From Candidatus Microgenomates bacterium (lineage in GTDB: Bacteria; Patescibacteriota; Microgenomatia; UBA1406; GWC2-37-13): a stretch of DNA of 30,356 nucleotides. Shown here in pieces: positions 28,276 through 30,356 of this stretch; position 1 is the stretch's first letter, and each line of letters begins with the position of its first letter. Where the stretch lies: positions 1 to 30,356 of the forward strand of contig WFWI01000077.1 of NCBI GenBank assembly GCA_015491205.1, given 5' to 3'. Under the pieces are notes generated by a model that saw only the letters and a list, made by a program, of their open reading frames with translations, searched no databases and was not told where the DNA came from. Both the position numbers and the translations under genes were made by a program.

Positions 28276-28922
28276 AAGCAAAGGATTTTAAAAACGTGCC
28301 CAAGGCTGCCACGCAGGATTTTATAGAGATTGAAGAGGTTTTTGAGGATATAGTAATGTTCAAAGACTACTCCTGTGTTAACATCATTGAGGTTGGCGCG
28401 ATAAACTATTGGTTTTTGTCCCAAGAAGAGCAAGAATCGGTCATCTACTCCTTTGCTGAGTTTTTAAACTCGCTCTCCTTTCCAATCCAGATTCTTATCC
28501 TTTCCAAAAAAATGGACATCTCCTCCTACCTTGAATATCTTGACTCAAAAATTTTCGAGCAGAAAAACCCTAGGTTTAAGGAGCTTTTAAAAAAATACAA
28601 AAACTTTATTAAAAACATTGTTGTTCAAAACACAGTTTTGGAAAGGCGTTATTTTATAGTTGTCCCCTTCTCTCCTTTAGAGCTTGGGATCCAGGCTGCC
28701 AAGGGTAAGCTTAACAAACAATACGTTTTAAACCGGGCCAAGACCTCACTTTACCCAAAAAGGGATCACATCCTGCGGCTTTTGGCAAAAATCGGGCTTA
28801 AAGGCTCAGTGCTTGGAAAGCAAGAAATAGTTGAGCTTTTCCACAACCTTTACAATCCATCCGCAACCGGAGTAAAGCTTGCACCAATTGAAAGTTATAC
28901 TGATGTTATTCAAACAACTTGA
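28272..28922 (+). CDS. Conserved protein resembling VirB4/TraC N-terminal region
   Basis: A 216-residue soluble protein between the PrgI and VirB4 genes. It starts with FIEIEEVFEDIVMFKDYSCVNIIEV, followed by SQEEQESVIYSFAEFLNSLSFPIQILILSKKMD (about 50-82). This is the kind of N-terminal module seen before the ATPase domain in VirB4/TraC proteins of this group. It lacks Walker motifs, so it is not itself an ATPase. The C-terminal part (about 150-216) contains RAKTSLYPKRDHILRLLAKIGLKG. It overlaps the PrgI gene as ATGA and precedes VirB4 by 6 bases. A structural role bridging the membrane partner and the ATPase is inference. Confidence 0.75.
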   Translation: MKAKDFKNVPKAATQDFIEIEEVFEDIVMFKDYSCVNIIEVGAINYWFLSQEEQESVIYSFAEFLNSLSFPIQILILSKKMDISSYLEYLDSKIFEQKNPRFKELLKKYKNFIKNIVVQNTVLERRYFIVVPFSPLELGIQAAKGKLNKQYVLNRAKTSLYPKRDHILRLLAKIGLKGSVLGKQEIVELFHNLYNPSATGVKLAPIESYTDVIQTT

Positions 28923-28928
28923 AATCTT

Positions 28929-30356
28929 ATGTTTTTTTCAAAAAACAAAAATAAAAAAACACAAGGCAAAAAAGCAGCCGATATTTTAGCAAAAGGCATG
29001 GTAAGCGTAAAAGATCTCATAGCCCCTCATTTTATTGAAGTTGATTTCAACCACATAAAAGTCAATGAAACTTATTACAGAACCCTTTTTGTCAGCGGCT
29101 ATCCGCGCTATGTTTCAGCCAACTGGCTTCACCCCTTAATCACTTTTGACCACCCCCTTTACATCTCAATGTTTATTTACCCAACTGAGTCAAAGGAGAT
29201 CCTGGAGCAGCTTAAGAAAAAAATTGCTGAAATGGAGGCAACAATTGAAAGCCAGATAAGACAGGGAAAAGTGGTCGACCCAGCCCTGCAGGTTGCTTTG
29301 GATGATGCTTTAGCGCTTCAGGCAGAGCTTGCCAAAGGCGCAGAGCGCTTTTTCCAATTTGCTCTTTACATCACAATTCCCGCCAAAGACAAGAAAGAGC
29401 TTGAAAATATTACAAAACAAGTAAAATCCCTTTTATCCTCCCTTCTTATCATCTCCCACCCAGCAACGCTTCAAATGGAAGAAGGCTTTAAAGCCACCCT
29501 TCCAATGTTTAAAGACAGACTTAATATTTTGCGCAATATGGACACGACCTCAATTGCCCTTACCTTCCCGTTTTCCACTGCCTCATTAACCCAAAACGAA
29601 GGCATTCTTTATGGCGTCAACACCCACGATGGAAGCCTCATCATCTTTGACAGGTTCAAAATGGAAAATGCCAACTCCGTAATTTTAGGTAAATCAGGCG
29701 GTGGAAAAAGCTTTTTGGTAAAGCTTGAGGCTTTAAGGCTTTTAACCTTGGGCGTGGAGGTAATAATTGTTGATCCGGAGAATGAGTATAAAAAACTGGC
29801 TGAATCAGCAGGCGGCGAGTTTATTGAATTTGCCCTGGACTCGCCTTATAAAATAAACCCGTTTGAGCTGCCAAAGGATAACATTGAGCCTGATGAGCTT
29901 CAAAGCAAAATCTTAGATCTTCACGGACTTTTGAAAGTAATGCTTGGAGAAGTCACTCCAAGCCAGGATGCTCTCTTGGACAAAGCCTTAGTCTTAACCT
30001 ATCAACAAAAAGGAATCACCCTTGACCCTGACACCTTTCAAAACGAACCTCCGCTCTTGGAGGACCTTTACAAAGTGCTTATTGGCATGGAAACTCCAGA
30101 GGCAAAGGAGCTTGCGAACAGGCTTGAAAAATTTGTCAAAGGCTCAGCTGCTGGGATCCTAAATCAGCGCTCAACCATAGACCTTAAAAACCAGTTTACA
30201 GTTTTTGGCCTAAGAGACCTGGAGGAGAATTTAAGGCCTGTTGTAATGTACATTGTGCTTGATTATATTTGGCGAAAAATAAGGAAAGATCGAAAAAAAA
30301 GGATTTTGGTGGTTGATGAGGCCTGGTGGCTTATTAAAAACAAGGATTCAGGTGCC
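28929..30356 (+). CDS. VirB4/TraC-type ATPase (partial, runs off window)
   Basis: The first 476 residues of the motor ATPase of the transfer system; no stop is reached before the window ends. Walker A is GKSGGGKS (254-261). Walker B is ILVVDEAWW (about 458-466), with Asp463-Glu464. The N-terminal region has the family pattern around YRTLFVSGYPRYVSANWLHPL and DHPLYISMFIYPTESKEILEQL. A coiled stretch with IAEMEATIESQIRQGK follows. The block VIIVDPENEYKKLAESAGGEFIEF lies after Walker A. VirB4 proteins hydrolyse ATP at the inner membrane to power pilus assembly or substrate transfer. The start is 6 bases after the preceding stop. Confidence 0.93.
   Translation, partial: MFFSKNKNKKTQGKKAADILAKGMVSVKDLIAPHFIEVDFNHIKVNETYYRTLFVSGYPRYVSANWLHPLITFDHPLYISMFIYPTESKEILEQLKKKIAEMEATIESQIRQGKVVDPALQVALDDALALQAELAKGAERFFQFALYITIPAKDKKELENITKQVKSLLSSLLIISHPATLQMEEGFKATLPMFKDRLNILRNMDTTSIALTFPFSTASLTQNEGILYGVNTHDGSLIIFDRFKMENANSVILGKSGGGKSFLVKLEALRLLTLGVEVIIVDPENEYKKLAESAGGEFIEFALDSPYKINPFELPKDNIEPDELQSKILDLHGLLKVMLGEVTPSQDALLDKALVLTYQQKGITLDPDTFQNEPPLLEDLYKVLIGMETPEAKELANRLEKFVKGSAAGILNQRSTIDLKNQFTVFGLRDLEENLRPVVMYIVLDYIWRKIRKDRKKRILVVDEAWWLIKNKDSGA

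Noticed and set aside
1..30356. Alternative genetic code (TGA as Gly)
   Set aside because: TGA ends many intact genes, for example at the ATGA junctions 7431-7434, 8129-8132, 17978-17981, 22078-22081 and 28272-28275.
1..30356. CRISPR array or insertion sequence
   Set aside because: Repeats are short, degenerate and without regular unique spacers. No transposase, integrase or cas-like frame is present.

Overview
The window looks like a chromosomal piece of a Candidate Phyla Radiation (Patescibacteria) bacterium, most likely of the Microgenomates group. The grounds are AT-rich DNA, short and overlapping genes, a type IV secretion-like apparatus built from PrgI, VirB4 and VirB6-type proteins with carboxypeptidase-regulatory-like domains, and an ECF sigma factor followed by a small membrane protein of a type I associate with that group. 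TGA is used as an ordinary stop in many genes, including several ATGA overlaps, so the TGA=Gly code of Gracilibacteria and SR1 is excluded. The placement is inference from gene content; no marker-gene phylogeny was possible.

Layout. (1) 1-1152, minus: exported Met/His-rich protein, ECF sigma factor, small membrane protein cut by the window edge. (2) 1286-2155, plus: era. (3) 5447-2299, minus: unknown 126-residue protein, DEDD exonuclease, DUF389 membrane protein, gltX. (4) 5473-5976, plus: zinc-ribbon Nudix hydrolase. (5) 8809-5962, minus: three-gene Gld-type ABC exporter. (6) tRNA-Lys(CTT), a repeat-filled spacer, Mn-type superoxide dismutase, comM. (7) 11639-14065: two exported, membrane-anchored surface proteins, convergent. 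(8) 14147-18427, plus: VirB6-like channel protein with a long repetitive cytoplasmic tail, glycosyltransferase, rpiB. (9) 18515-19196: small membrane ORF and a gene broken at a CA dinucleotide tract. (10) 24192-19265, minus: ParD/RelE-type toxin-antitoxin pair, enolase, Phd/PIN toxin-antitoxin pair, Nudix hydrolase, a 54-residue small protein, a histidine phosphatase lacking its second catalytic His, ychF. (11) 24392-25222, plus: a protein of uncertain family. (12) 27486-25230, minus: dprA, yjbQ-like, DUF72. (13) 27511-30356, plus: PrgI-domain protein, VirB4 N-terminal-like protein, VirB4 ATPase running off the window.

How the genes fit together. The VirB6-like protein, PrgI protein and VirB4 ATPase are parts of one DNA or protein transfer machine, here encoded in two places about 10 kb apart. 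ComM and DprA both act on incoming single-stranded DNA in natural transformation, so the window suggests DNA uptake. Era, GltX, YchF and tRNA-Lys belong to translation, and Eno and RpiB to central carbon metabolism.

Two themes run through the non-coding DNA. First, at many genes with their own promoter a TATAAT-like -10 box ends only 6 to 9 bases before the start codon, with no Shine-Dalgarno sequence, which points to widespread leaderless mRNAs. Second, short palindromic and simple-sequence repeats fill the spacers and also enter coding sequence: an in-frame palindrome lies inside enolase, a repeat forms the GltX C-terminus, and a hairpin lies at the start of the sigma factor gene.
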